A DNA stretch of 42,069 nucleotides from Verrucomicrobiaceae bacterium (GCA_015061955.1 SUVO01000021.1:1-42069), one strand, 5' to 3'. Positions 1 to 7,146 are shown, numbered from the stretch's first letter. The notes: generated by a model from the sequence alone, not told the origin. Program-made: numbers and translations.

Positions 1-422
1 CTTTAAAAACGTTGTCGCGCGATATGATAATTGCTGACTGGCAGTATAGTCTCAAGGATAAAACCCAAAAAGTATTTAAAACTCCATTGCACTTTAAAGA
101 AGCAGGTTTTGATGTTTTGGTGTGTCCATGGGAAGTTAAAACAGGTATTTATGCTTTGGCAAAATCAGCAAAAGATAACAAGCTTTTTGGGTATCTTGAG
201 ACAACATGGCACCATATATATGGAATTAATTACGACTTGATGTTCTTTCATGGAGGCAATTCAGCATGGAATGGTGGCGAAGCTATAATTGAGGGAACAT
301 CTGCTGTTACACGTATGCAAGTTTCACGTCATATTATTGATGTAGAAAACGACGGTAAGCTCAGTAAGTACGAAGTGCAGGGTAAGGCTCGTTATCAGGT
401 TAAAGTTGATATGCCTAATTAG
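1..422 (+). CDS. C-terminal part of a glycoside hydrolase (GH20-like TIM barrel)
   Basis: The frame is open from the left edge (first full codon at base 3) to a TAA at 422, so this is the 3' part of a longer gene and no start should be assigned inside the window. The visible 139 or so residues include an ADWQYS motif, a GFDVLVCPW segment and a TTWHH segment. Together they resemble the last strands of the TIM barrel in GH20-like beta-N-acetylhexosaminidases, where a late Trp/Tyr-rich region lines the sugar pocket. That family call is inference from short motifs. The gene fits the secreted glycan-degrading enzymes elsewhere in the window. It ends 80 bp before the next gene. Confidence 0.5.
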   Translation, partial: LKTLSRDMIIADWQYSLKDKTQKVFKTPLHFKEAGFDVLVCPWEVKTGIYALAKSAKDNKLFGYLETTWHHIYGINYDLMFFHGGNSAWNGGEAIIEGTSAVTRMQVSRHIIDVENDGKLSKYEVQGKARYQVKVDMPN

Positions 423-502
423 TTAGTTCATTTATTTAACTGATAGTTGCTAATATGATAAAATAAAACCATGTTTCCACGTAAAAACTGATAAAGTATA
501 AA

Positions 503-1111
503 ATGGAAAATAAAAAATACAGGGTAAATACAATCATACGTCGTTTCGTTTTGCAAAATTCGGGACGCTGGACAAACTATGGAAATGCTCTTAGTGGCGA
601 CGAACGTAAATTGCTTGAATATGCTCGTTTAAAGGGGTATGTAGTTTGTGGCAACGATGCTGTTCGTGGTAGTAAACTTGGCGAACACTTCAGGGTTGTA
701 AAATACTTCACAACAAACTCGCTTTTGAAAAAGCAAAAAGCCGAAGAAAAAGAACAGGCTCTACGATTGGAAAAATGTTTAAAAAGCGAAAGGTTAAATC
801 GCTTCACAACAATTTCAGATATCGGTTGTATTGTTGTTGATGACGTTAAATATTCAAACTTTTATGGCGTTGGCGAAAATATAGTTGATGTTTGTAGTTG
901 TGATTTTGAGGAATTTAAAAAAAGCGAAATTATTACTCGTCGCCAGATTTTTAATATAAAAGAATTTATATCTGTGATAAAATTTGACAGTTTAAAATCA
1001 ATAAAAGTATCGCATTTTGATTGTGATGATAGTTTAGGTTCAACAACGATTGATAATGTTTGTGGTTTTTGTATTTGGAAACGTAAAATGAAAGTTTTTG
1101 TTCAAAAATAG
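503..1111 (+). CDS. Hypothetical protein, 202 aa, no recognised family
   Basis: This is an intact ORF starting ATGGAAAATAAA, with no signal peptide and no membrane segment, so it is probably cytoplasmic. The N-terminal third (to about residue 70) is basic and compact. A Lys/Glu-rich segment at about 73-95 (KKQKAEEKEQALRLEKCLK) probably forms a helix. The C-terminal half is rich in Cys, Asp and Ser and ends in a basic tail. I do not recognise the fold. It is followed 40 bp later by a strong hairpin terminator, so it is probably transcribed as a single gene or as the last of a unit. Confidence 0.6.
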   Translation: MENKKYRVNTIIRRFVLQNSGRWTNYGNALSGDERKLLEYARLKGYVVCGNDAVRGSKLGEHFRVVKYFTTNSLLKKQKAEEKEQALRLEKCLKSERLNRFTTISDIGCIVVDDVKYSNFYGVGENIVDVCSCDFEEFKKSEIITRRQIFNIKEFISVIKFDSLKSIKVSHFDCDDSLGSTTIDNVCGFCIWKRKMKVFVQK

Positions 1112-1150
1112 AAAAAATAAACGAAAAAAGGATTTTGTAGCAAAACACAG

Positions 1151-1175
1151 AAAGAGCAGAAAAGCTCTTTTTTTT
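1151..1175 (+). terminator. Rho-independent terminator of the 202-aa gene
   Basis: A 7-bp stem, AAAGAGC (1151-1157) with GCTCTTT (1164-1170), closes a 6-nt A-rich loop and runs into a T tract. It lies 40 bp after the stop codon of the upstream plus-strand gene. Confidence 0.75.
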
Positions 1176-1212
1176 ATTTTATGGGTATTACTTCAGATTT
1201 TTTTCTTAAAAC

Positions 1213-1242
1213 AAAAAAGCTCCCGTTGGGGAGCTTTTTTTT
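1213..1242. terminator. Terminator between convergent genes
   Basis: GCTCCC (1219-1224) pairs with GGGAGC (1229-1234) around a GTTG loop. The stem is flanked by a run of A on the left and a run of T on the right, so it can act in both directions. It lies 24 bp past the stop of the minus-strand outer-membrane protein gene and about 100 bp past the plus-strand 202-aa gene. Confidence 0.8.
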
Positions 1243-1265
1243 ACTTTAATTACTTGTTTTGTAAA

Positions 1266-2078
1266 TTAGAAACCGAATCTAAATCCAGCTTTTACGTTAT
1301 GTCCGTTGATATCATCAAGACCCAAACATTCATTGTTGAAGCTGTATGCGTATTCAACTAAGAAAGTCCAGCCTCTTACAAGCTTAACTGCTGCTTCAAC
1401 CGAAAATTCGTATCCACGTTTAAGACCATCTGGAGATCCGATTTCAATACCGTCAATCATTGCATCATCCATACCAGAAATTGCAGTGTATTTAAACTTA
1501 GGAGTGATTGCAACATCCTGATAAATTAAGAATTCTGCACCAGCACCAAAGTTATACATGAAGTAGCATCCATCTGATCCATAAATTTTTGATCCCAAAG
1601 CTTTGTAATCTATGAAATTGAGTGAAGCGCCTGCACTTGCGAATGCAAAAGGAGAAACAATGAAATTCTTTGAGAATGCATATTTAAAATATGGTTTGAA
1701 TTGAACCGGAATATCTATTCTCGAGTAATTAACATCTAATTCATCAATAGGATATTCAGATTTCCCATCTACTGAAATGTACTTGTATTCGATTGGGAAA
1801 GAAACATCGATGCCAAAATTGCGATTTGCCGACTTGTATGCTGCACAATTTACTTCAAACCAAGCACCACCACCGACATTACCACTGATAAAATCATCGT
1901 TACTGTATTTATTGAGAGAACCACCAAAGGAAATAGAATTTTTCCCAATCAATCCAGCAGAACCACTTCGTTCAACCGATTCAATTAGTCTTTTTTGATG
2001 TTTCCAATGTGAGAGTGATTGTGCATTGACCGAGCAAAAAGCACAAACTATAGATACAATTATTAGTAATTTTTTCAT
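1266..2078 (-). CDS. Outer-membrane beta-barrel protein
   Basis: The 270-aa product begins with a signal peptide (MKKLLIIVSIVCAFCSVNAQ, cleavage after about residue 19). It continues with alternating polar and aromatic beta-strand segments and ends in ...GFRFGF, the terminal Phe typical of proteins inserted by the BAM complex. Its size is close to 8-stranded porin-like barrels (OmpW/OprF-N type), but no substrate can be assigned. It is divergent from a tyrosine recombinase gene, and the 276 bp between them carry a perfect 15-bp inverted repeat and a hairpin. Expression of this surface protein may therefore be switched by DNA inversion (see findings). The barrel call is firm; the subfamily and role are not. 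Confidence 0.8.
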   Translation of the reverse strand: MKKLLIIVSIVCAFCSVNAQSLSHWKHQKRLIESVERSGSAGLIGKNSISFGGSLNKYSNDDFISGNVGGGAWFEVNCAAYKSANRNFGIDVSFPIEYKYISVDGKSEYPIDELDVNYSRIDIPVQFKPYFKYAFSKNFIVSPFAFASAGASLNFIDYKALGSKIYGSDGCYFMYNFGAGAEFLIYQDVAITPKFKYTAISGMDDAMIDGIEIGSPDGLKRGYEFSVEAAVKLVRGWTFLVEYAYSFNNECLGLDDINGHNVKAGFRFGF

Positions 2079-2117
2079 ATTTTATAATTATTTTGGGTTA
2101 AATAATATTTTGCTTAA

Positions 2118-2150
2118 TATATTAATGTTATTTTTTACAACATTAATATA
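2118..2150. promoter_or_regulatory. 12-bp perfect hairpin in the leader of the outer-membrane protein gene
   Basis: TATATTAATGTT (2118-2129) and AACATTAATATA (2139-2150) are exact inverted copies around a 9-nt spacer. The element lies 40 bp upstream of the outer-membrane protein start and outside the 15-bp inverted repeats. It could be an operator or an RNA stem-loop in the 5' leader. It is AT-rich and lacks a convincing T tract for termination, so its role is open. Confidence 0.5.
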
Positions 2151-2164
2151 ATATATCCTTATAT

Positions 2165-2352
2165 TGTATTTAGAATACCATACTCATTATATTTGTAAAA
2201 TTATTTGAGTATTATAAAGTTGTAAAAAATATCTTTTTCAGTGTGGTTTTATTGAAATATCTCCTAAAAAATTTTATCCTTAGAAACTTTGTAAAATAAG
2301 GGATTAAAAAAGAATTACTAAAAAAACAATTGACAGGGGTATTCTAAATACA
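2165..2352. repeat. Candidate invertible promoter segment bounded by 15-bp inverted repeats
   Basis: The 15-mer TGTATTTAGAATACC at 2165-2179 recurs exactly, inverted, at 2338-2352, enclosing 158 bp of AT-rich DNA. The right arm ends 2 bp before the recombinase start codon. Inside are TATATTTG (2188-2195, rightward) and two leftward TATAAT hexamers (complements of 2186-2191 and 2211-2216). Each arm also has internal dyad symmetry (GTATT-N3-AATAC), so the two copies could instead be operators for one protein. A tyrosine recombinase beside inverted repeats and a surface-protein gene is the known layout of phase-variable promoters (fim-type and Bacteroides invertons). Inversion itself is inference. 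Confidence 0.5.
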
Positions 2353-2354
2353 CA

Positions 2355-3386
2355 ATGCAAACTCAAATAATATCATCAAACAAACTACTTGAAGGAACAA
2401 ACTTATCAATTTTGGATGCCACAAGGCTCGTTCGTAATCTTTTAGATTTTAAGGCGGACGACTCTAAGCTTACAGACATTCAACATTGCCAAAAAATCAT
2501 TGAGCTTGGTATTAAAGCTTATCGGGAGCAATCTATCGGTAAGACTTTGATTAAAGGTTTTGAGCAGTATCTTGCCTCAAAATCCGATCTAAGCAAAGAT
2601 GCCTTAAAAGACATCAAATACATAGGCAATCGCTTATTCAGAACTTGTCCAGAAATGAAAATGGTAAAGTTTTCAAACCTTACCCCAGATCGATGCGAAG
2701 AATGGCTAGAAAAAACTTTTGATACCCCGTCTCAATTCAACAAAGGACGAACCTTTCTTTCAGGGCTTTTTTCTTTCGCCATAAAAAAGAATTGGCTTAC
2801 AAAAAATCCAATCTCAGCGATTGAAATAAAACATGTTGAAGAAACTGAAATCAAGGCTTTATCAATCCCACAAATAAAAAGACTTTTGAAAACTGCAAAA
2901 CTTACAGAGCATAAAGCTTGTGCAGCAGCACTTGGGATTATGCTTTGGGCAGGAGTTCGCCCAAGAGAAGTTTCAAGGCTCAAATGGAAAGACATCGACC
3001 TTGACGAAAGGATTATAACAATACGCTCTACAAGCAGTAAAACAGGGGGAACAAGACATATTGAAATTACAACAGTTTTGCGAAAGTGGTTACAAAAATT
3101 AAAGAAACCGCCCACTGAAAATATCTGTCCAGCTGATTGGATTCGACGTTGGAAAGCCCTACGAGACGATGCAGGCTTTAAAGGCGAATGGATAAACGAT
3201 GTCTTGCGACACACATTCGCATCTTACCACTTAAAACATTTTAAGAATTTGATTTTACTTCAGGCAGAAATGGGGCATCGCGATTTAAACTTACTTCGCT
3301 CTCGATATGTAAATATGCAGGGGATAAGCAAAGATGATGCGTGGACTTTCTTTAATCTCTACAAAATAAAAATCCAAAAACTTTGA
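2355..3386 (+). CDS. Tyrosine recombinase / integrase
   Basis: The 343-aa protein has an N-terminal SAM-like core-binding region (about 65-160) and a C-terminal catalytic domain (about 165-335). Visible catalytic positions are Arg202 (AGVRPREVSRL), Lys229 (SSKTGGTRH), Arg285 in the LRHTFAS motif, His308 (MGHRD) and Tyr318 (SRYVN). At the usual His of the H-x-x-R box it has Asp282 (NDVLRH). I associate an Asn/Asp-substituted box with a subfamily common in Verrucomicrobiota-like genomes, so it need not be inactive. The gene is alone, with no phage or conjugation genes nearby. Its start codon lies 2 bp after an inverted-repeat arm, suggesting that it acts on, or is controlled by, the adjacent DNA segment. 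Confidence 0.9.
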   Translation: MQTQIISSNKLLEGTNLSILDATRLVRNLLDFKADDSKLTDIQHCQKIIELGIKAYREQSIGKTLIKGFEQYLASKSDLSKDALKDIKYIGNRLFRTCPEMKMVKFSNLTPDRCEEWLEKTFDTPSQFNKGRTFLSGLFSFAIKKNWLTKNPISAIEIKHVEETEIKALSIPQIKRLLKTAKLTEHKACAAALGIMLWAGVRPREVSRLKWKDIDLDERIITIRSTSSKTGGTRHIEITTVLRKWLQKLKKPPTENICPADWIRRWKALRDDAGFKGEWINDVLRHTFASYHLKHFKNLILLQAEMGHRDLNLLRSRYVNMQGISKDDAWTFFNLYKIKIQKL

Positions 3387-3448
3387 AACCTTTATAAATA
3401 GAGGATTTTATGGGTATAAAACAAAAAACTAACACTGAGCGAATTGAG

Positions 3449-3598
3449 CTCGCTACGCTCGGCTCTTTGCTTCGCAAAGCTTCTCCCCAAAGCTTTACTT
3501 CATAAACTTTTGTGGTCGAACCCGAGGGTTCTCGTTCCCATTCTTTTACAAAAAAAACGTACCCCTTACGGAGTACGGTTTTTTTGCGCAAGAGGGGA
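3449..3598. repeat. 150-bp hairpin-rich direct repeat, copy A (with tRNA 3'-end fragment)
   Basis: This copy is almost identical to 3634-3782, differing by a few substitutions and single-base indels. It holds a run of short dyads: CTTTGC-TTC-GCAAAG, an imperfect TTTAC...TAAA dyad, GAACCC-GA-GGGTTC, and a terminator-like hairpin (CGTACCCC / GGAGTACG) between A and T runs. It ends with GCGCAAGAGGGGA (3586-3598), the same 13 bases that form the 3' end of the tRNA-Leu gene in copy B. After that, a few more bases (TTGAACTCG) still resemble the tRNA. Confidence 0.8.
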
Positions 3599-3633
3599 TT
3601 GAACTCGCTCGCACAGTGGTGCTCGTCTCGGCA

Positions 3634-3782
3634 CTCGCTACGCTCGGCTCTTTGCTTCGCAAAGCTTCCCCCAAAAGCTTTACTTCGTAAACTTTTGTGG
3701 TCGAACCCAAGGGTTCTCGTTCCCATTCTTTTACAAAAAAACGTACCCCTTACGGAGTACGGTTTTTTTGCGCAAGAGGGGA
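3634..3782. repeat. 150-bp hairpin-rich direct repeat, copy B (runs into tRNA-Leu)
   Basis: This is the second copy, offset 184-185 bp from copy A. It has the same order of dyads and the same terminator-like hairpin, and it runs into the intact tRNA-Leu gene at 3769-3852. The hairpin (CGTACTCC paired with GGGGTACG on the minus strand, followed by T) lies directly after the tRNA 3' end and probably terminates the tRNA transcript. Open frames across both copies are artefacts of the repeat and the tRNA. Confidence 0.8.
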
Positions 3783-3852
3783 CTCGAACCCCTACGTCCT
3801 TGCGGACACTGGCGCCTAAAGCCAGTGCGTCTACCAATTTCGCCACCTGCGC
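3769..3852 (-). tRNA. tRNA-Leu (anticodon UAG)
   Basis: On the minus strand the sequence folds as a class II tRNA. The 7-bp acceptor stem is GCGCAGG with CTTGCGC (one G-U pair), and the D-arm is of the TGGCGAAATTGGTAGACGC type. The anticodon stem CTGGC/GCCAG has loop TTTAGGC, giving anticodon TAG. There is a short variable arm (TCCGCAAGGA) and a GGTTCGAGTCC T-arm. The discriminator base is A. The CCA tail is not encoded, because the next bases are A's leading into the terminator. Confidence 0.95.
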
Positions 3853-3909
3853 AAAATTATTTAAATTAGACTGTCATTTTAACCAATATAGTCAAGTGCA
3901 AAAACAAAA

Positions 3910-3935
3910 AAGTCTAACACTTTCGTGTTAGACTT
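3910..3935. repeat. 11-bp perfect hairpin of the TCTAACAC family
   Basis: AAGTCTAACAC pairs exactly with GTGTTAGACTT around TTTC. It lies between the tRNA-Leu 5' side and the methylase-like remnant. Related dyads with a TCTAAC core occur at 3953-3967, 6733-6746 and 6924-6958. It could terminate leftward transcription from the remnant, although the following T tract is short. Confidence 0.55.
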
Positions 3936-3962
3936 AGTACACAGAATATCTCGTCTAACGCG

Positions 3963-4391
3963 TTAGCATTTTAAGTTTTCTAAAATTTCTAAAAAATCGG
4001 CATTTTTGGCCAAAAAATATCGTTTTTGATAGCCTTCAACTCTACCGATATGCTTTGTGCGATATTCCAAGAGAAGTTCTTCAACATAGAGTCTTGTAAC
4101 TGGCAAGTTTATGGGACCGATCGCAACAAGCCTATCAGCTTTCTTCCCAAAGAAATTATTGACCCCCTCGACCTTTTGAGCTTTGCAAGCCTTTAAGATT
4201 AAATCTACAAAATCTTTTTCTCGTTGGGCTATTTGTTTTTGTTGTGCTTCTGCACGTAAGTCGTGATTGATGCCAATGTAGTGTGCACGTTCGTATTTGC
4301 CATGGCGAATACAAATGTATTGTTCGTGGCGAATAATAAATTTTAAAACTGCAAAAATTAAGGCTGTCGATCGACAGCCTTTTTTGTTTGA
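3963..4391 (-). pseudogene. Remnant of a DNA-methyltransferase-like gene (3' part, no start codon)
   Basis: An open minus-strand frame of about 142 codons ends with TAA at 3963 but contains no ATG. Its first 14 or so codons cross a terminator hairpin, so the coding-like part begins near 4350. The product contains HYIGINHDL, KKADRLVAIGP and INLPVTRLYVEELL. The VAIGP..PVT..(F/Y)VEE pattern resembles the C-terminal part of some adenine-specific DNA methylases, but this is recalled from short motifs. The 5' part, including any catalytic motif, is missing. I read it as the end of a gene left by a deletion or insertion in this unstable region. A functional short gene with a non-ATG start cannot be excluded. 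Confidence 0.45.
4360..4386. terminator. Terminator of the GH141-like lipoprotein gene
   Basis: A perfect 22-bp palindrome (AAGGCTGTCGA followed directly by its complement, 4360-4381) lies about 35 bp after the stop of the large minus-strand gene. It is followed by AATTTTT on the minus strand and TTTTT on the plus strand, so it can work in both directions. Confidence 0.75.
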
Positions 4392-4417
4392 TTAAAAACT
4401 ATTAAACATCTGCGTTC

Positions 4418-6559
4418 TTACTTTTTGTCGCAACCATATTTGATAGATGTCATCTCTTTTACAATCGCATTGTTTCCGAAATATTTTTTAACATCAGCAA
4501 TACTCCATTCTTTTACGTTTGGCTTTGATGTTGGCTTAATTATTGCACCCTTACCGGCTTTGAGATATTTAGTTAAGCGATCTTTTCCATATTTAGATTT
4601 CGTTCCATAAAACATATTTCTTCGAATATCCGTCTTAGGTTCTTGATTTAAAACATCGATTGTTGATGGATAACGCTCGTTGTATAACTTTATAACGCTA
4701 TCGCCACCAAAACGGTCTCTCGATTCTTTTTCAAGCCCGATAAAAATTTTCTTATTCCCTCTCAAATTACCTAAATCCCATTCAGCAATTACAACGTTGC
4801 AATCAATAAAGAGGTTTTCAATTATCTTATTTTGAATACCTTTATTAATGTTTATTGTATAACCTTTTTTAGCACCCGCGTTGCAGAAGATGTTTCTGCG
4901 AATAAGCGCGTTCATTTCGCAATCGTCAATATAGACAGCGTGAACGTGGTGTTCGCAATCTGGACTAATTTTATTGAAGAAATTTTCCTCAATCACATTG
5001 CCTCTGTAATAGACATTTCTGCCCGAGTACACTGCACCTTGATCCATACCACGCTTGCAGACATCGTAAAAATAGTTTCTACGAATTTTAAATTCGCAAC
5101 CATCAAATTGAATTGCAGAATGGTCGATATCAACAAAAGTATTGTTTTCGGCAATGCCACCAAAACCAGCAAACCAGATACCAGGAGCGTATGTTCTATC
5201 GATACGCGTTGTGCGTTTGAAGAAACAATTGCGAATTTCGTGTCCTGAAGGTGTAAGAGTTTTGATATCGCCACCTCCGACCATAATACCACCACAACCG
5301 AGATTTTCAAAGTGCGAGGAAACAACCTTCATATTCTTAACATCAAAGGTTATTGTGTTCATTCCGAATTTTTTAACCTTTGTTGCGTTTTTCAACCAAG
5401 TTGTAGATTTCATACCATACATACCTAAGTTGAAGAATTTGCAAGCTTCTACCTTAACTCCGTTTACACGCTCAAGCTCAACTCCATTTGCACGCGAAAA
5501 CGCGAAATCAATGTTCTTCAATTCTACATTATTTATATCTTGAAGCTTTATAAAAGGCTCGCTAAGTTCAGAGAAATCTAAACGCTTTATTCCTTTTGTA
5601 TCAGCAAGCATTATAAAAATTTTGTTGCGTTTGCTATCTATAAAATACTCGCCATTTTTGTCGATTTCTTCAAGCATATTGAATACTGCCCAACCTCTGA
5701 AATTTACAGATGGATAAGCAGGTCGAGGAAGCTTCCCCTTGGGGAGCTTTGCCATTGCTTGCTTGCCAGGATAAACACCATGCATAAATGCATTAGTTGT
5801 AAACGTGCCTGTTTTCAAGTCAAAATCTAAAACCTTAAGATTGTTTTCTGTATAGCCAAAATTAAAAGAACCTGTTAAGAAAATTTCAGCGTCTTTCCAA
5901 CGTTGCGCTCTTGTAAAACCTTCTGGAGTTCTAAAAACAGCTTTCTTGCCATCTAGAAATCTATTGCCAAATTCTAAAACTTCGCCAATTTCCAAAAGTG
6001 CTTCACCATTAGGATAACGCGAAAGATTTTGTGGAACACCATCAACAAAAACTTCCATCAAAGTTGGTTCTTTGTCAGCACCATAACCTCGCTCAAAAAA
6101 TTCACCCACGTTTAATTTATGTTTTGCGATGTCGATTTCGTAAAGCTTGCCTTCGTGCTTTTCTGGTGGAAGAAGCTTCAAAACATCGTCATCTTTTACA
6201 AGTTGCAACGCTGTTGCATCAAGCGTTTTACCACCATGAAACACTACACCAGCTTTTGTTTGCCCTTCCAAAACAAACCTCTTTGCACATTTTGCAACTT
6301 TCTTGTCGAGCAAAACACACTTATCGAAACGATATGTGCCGTTGGCAAACTTTATGTATGCAGTATCGAACTGCTTGTTTTTTGCCAAAAAAATTAAACG
6401 TTGCTTTGCACCTTCAAGCGTTTTTAATGGTGCAGAAATTGTTGCGTTATTTGTGTCGTTGCCATCTGGCGACACATACAAAACTACATCATTAGAATTT
6501 GAACACCCCTGAAGCAAAACAGTCCCACATACAAATATAGAATATAATAATTTTTTCAT
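4418..6559 (-). CDS. Right-handed parallel beta-helix lipoprotein, GH141-like
   Basis: The 713-aa protein starts with a lipoprotein signal (lipobox LLQGC, Cys19), so it is likely anchored in a membrane and faces the periplasm or cell surface. Residues 27-70 (LYVSPDGNDTNNATISAPLKTLEGA...NGTYRF) match the usual opening of secreted beta-helix glycan-degrading enzymes. The middle segment (VFVDGVPQNLSRYPN, then a GEYFIDS block) follows the layout of GH141 fucosidase/xylanase-type proteins. From about residue 340 to 620, short beta-helix rungs rich in Asn recur (NVELKNIDF, IRNCFFKRT, IRRNYFYDV, IRRNIFCN). The gene stands alone between two tRNA-Leu genes with its own terminator. The beta-helix lipoprotein call is firm; GH141 membership and substrate are inference. 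Confidence 0.75.
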   Translation of the reverse strand: MKKLLYSIFVCGTVLLQGCSNSNDVVLYVSPDGNDTNNATISAPLKTLEGAKQRLIFLAKNKQFDTAYIKFANGTYRFDKCVLLDKKVAKCAKRFVLEGQTKAGVVFHGGKTLDATALQLVKDDDVLKLLPPEKHEGKLYEIDIAKHKLNVGEFFERGYGADKEPTLMEVFVDGVPQNLSRYPNGEALLEIGEVLEFGNRFLDGKKAVFRTPEGFTRAQRWKDAEIFLTGSFNFGYTENNLKVLDFDLKTGTFTTNAFMHGVYPGKQAMAKLPKGKLPRPAYPSVNFRGWAVFNMLEEIDKNGEYFIDSKRNKIFIMLADTKGIKRLDFSELSEPFIKLQDINNVELKNIDFAFSRANGVELERVNGVKVEACKFFNLGMYGMKSTTWLKNATKVKKFGMNTITFDVKNMKVVSSHFENLGCGGIMVGGGDIKTLTPSGHEIRNCFFKRTTRIDRTYAPGIWFAGFGGIAENNTFVDIDHSAIQFDGCEFKIRRNYFYDVCKRGMDQGAVYSGRNVYYRGNVIEENFFNKISPDCEHHVHAVYIDDCEMNALIRRNIFCNAGAKKGYTININKGIQNKIIENLFIDCNVVIAEWDLGNLRGNKKIFIGLEKESRDRFGGDSVIKLYNERYPSTIDVLNQEPKTDIRRNMFYGTKSKYGKDRLTKYLKAGKGAIIKPTSKPNVKEWSIADVKKYFGNNAIVKEMTSIKYGCDKK

Positions 6560-6593
6560 ACAGATTTTAGCCTATTTCACAACCTGTATGAAG

Positions 6594-6870
6594 TCAAGTT
6601 TGTATTTCGTCGTAATACTTTTTGGCAGCCTTATAAATTGGGCTATTGCGATCTTTTGCCCTACGAAAATATTCAAGCTCATCAAACAACTGGCAAATTT
6701 GAGATGATTCTAAATCGCATAAGTTGTTGATAAGTGTCTAACACTTCTTCTTGAAAATTAGCCGATTTTCGACCAAATATCGACTTTTTGAGACTTTTAA
6801 TAATGCTCTTATCACGAACCTGCGTTAGACATTTTTTACTCTTTTTTAAGTGGCGGCGAACGGCTAACAC
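6594..6870 (-). pseudogene. Frameshifted gene remnant of unknown family
   Basis: Two overlapping minus-strand frames read as one protein if a single frameshift is placed near 6720-6735. The first (from an ATG at 6870) gives ...KSIFGRKSANFQEEVLDTYQQL. The second, open from 6737 to TGA at 6594 but with no start codon, continues CDLESSQICQLFDELEYF...KKYYDEIQT. The join puts a charged, helix-like C-terminus on an otherwise startless frame. The product family is not recognised. The region also holds TCTAACAC-type dyads, so parts of the first frame may be repeat DNA rather than coding. Confidence 0.3.
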
Positions 6871-6923
6871 CGTTACACCTTTGCTTTGAGATTAAAGGTA
6901 TGAAGAATAGTGGTTATAAAACA

Positions 6924-6958
6924 AAAAAAATCTAACACGGTTCGTGTTAGATTTTTTT
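6924..6958 (-). terminator. Terminator after tRNA-Leu(CAA), TCTAACAC family
   Basis: A 16-bp stem (6924-6939 with 6943-6958, core TCTAACACG / CGTGTTAGA, loop GTT) begins at the CCA end of the tRNA and is bordered by A and T runs. On the minus strand it lies directly after the tRNA and should end its transcript. Confidence 0.75.
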
Positions 6959-7044
6959 GGTACCCAGAGAGGGGGTCGAACCCTCATGAACCAAAGTTCG
7001 ACGGATTTTGAGTCCGTTGCGTCTGCCAATTCCGCCATCTGGGC
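6958..7044 (-). tRNA. tRNA-Leu (anticodon CAA)
   Basis: The minus-strand sequence folds as a class II tRNA. Acceptor GCCCAGA pairs with TCTGGGT (first pair G-U), and the D-arm region is TGGCGGAATTGGCAGACGC. The anticodon stem ACGGA/TCCGT has loop CTCAAAA, giving anticodon CAA. There is a long variable arm and a GGGTTCGACCCCC T-arm. Unlike the tRNA-Leu(UAG) gene in this window, the CCA tail is encoded (6958-6960). Confidence 0.95.
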
Positions 7045-7146
7045 TTAATTTATAAGAACACATACTGCCTGTTTTTTTTATAATGTCAACATCTTTTTGA
7101 AAAATTTTTAGATTATTTTTACTAAATAAAAAAACTTGATTCTTTT

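Noticed and set aside
2732..3214. 160-aa minus-strand frame opposite the recombinase
   Set aside because: It is antisense to an intact, motif-rich recombinase and has no recognisable content.
3586..3782. The 13-bp tRNA 3'-end direct repeat as attL/attR of an integrated element
   Set aside because: The two copies are only 184 bp apart, no element lies between them, and the recombinase is outside. A tandem duplication fits better.
3352..3846. 164-aa minus-strand frame ([17 protein letters not shown]...)
   Set aside because: It is the translation of the tRNA-Leu gene and the two hairpin repeats, not a protein gene.
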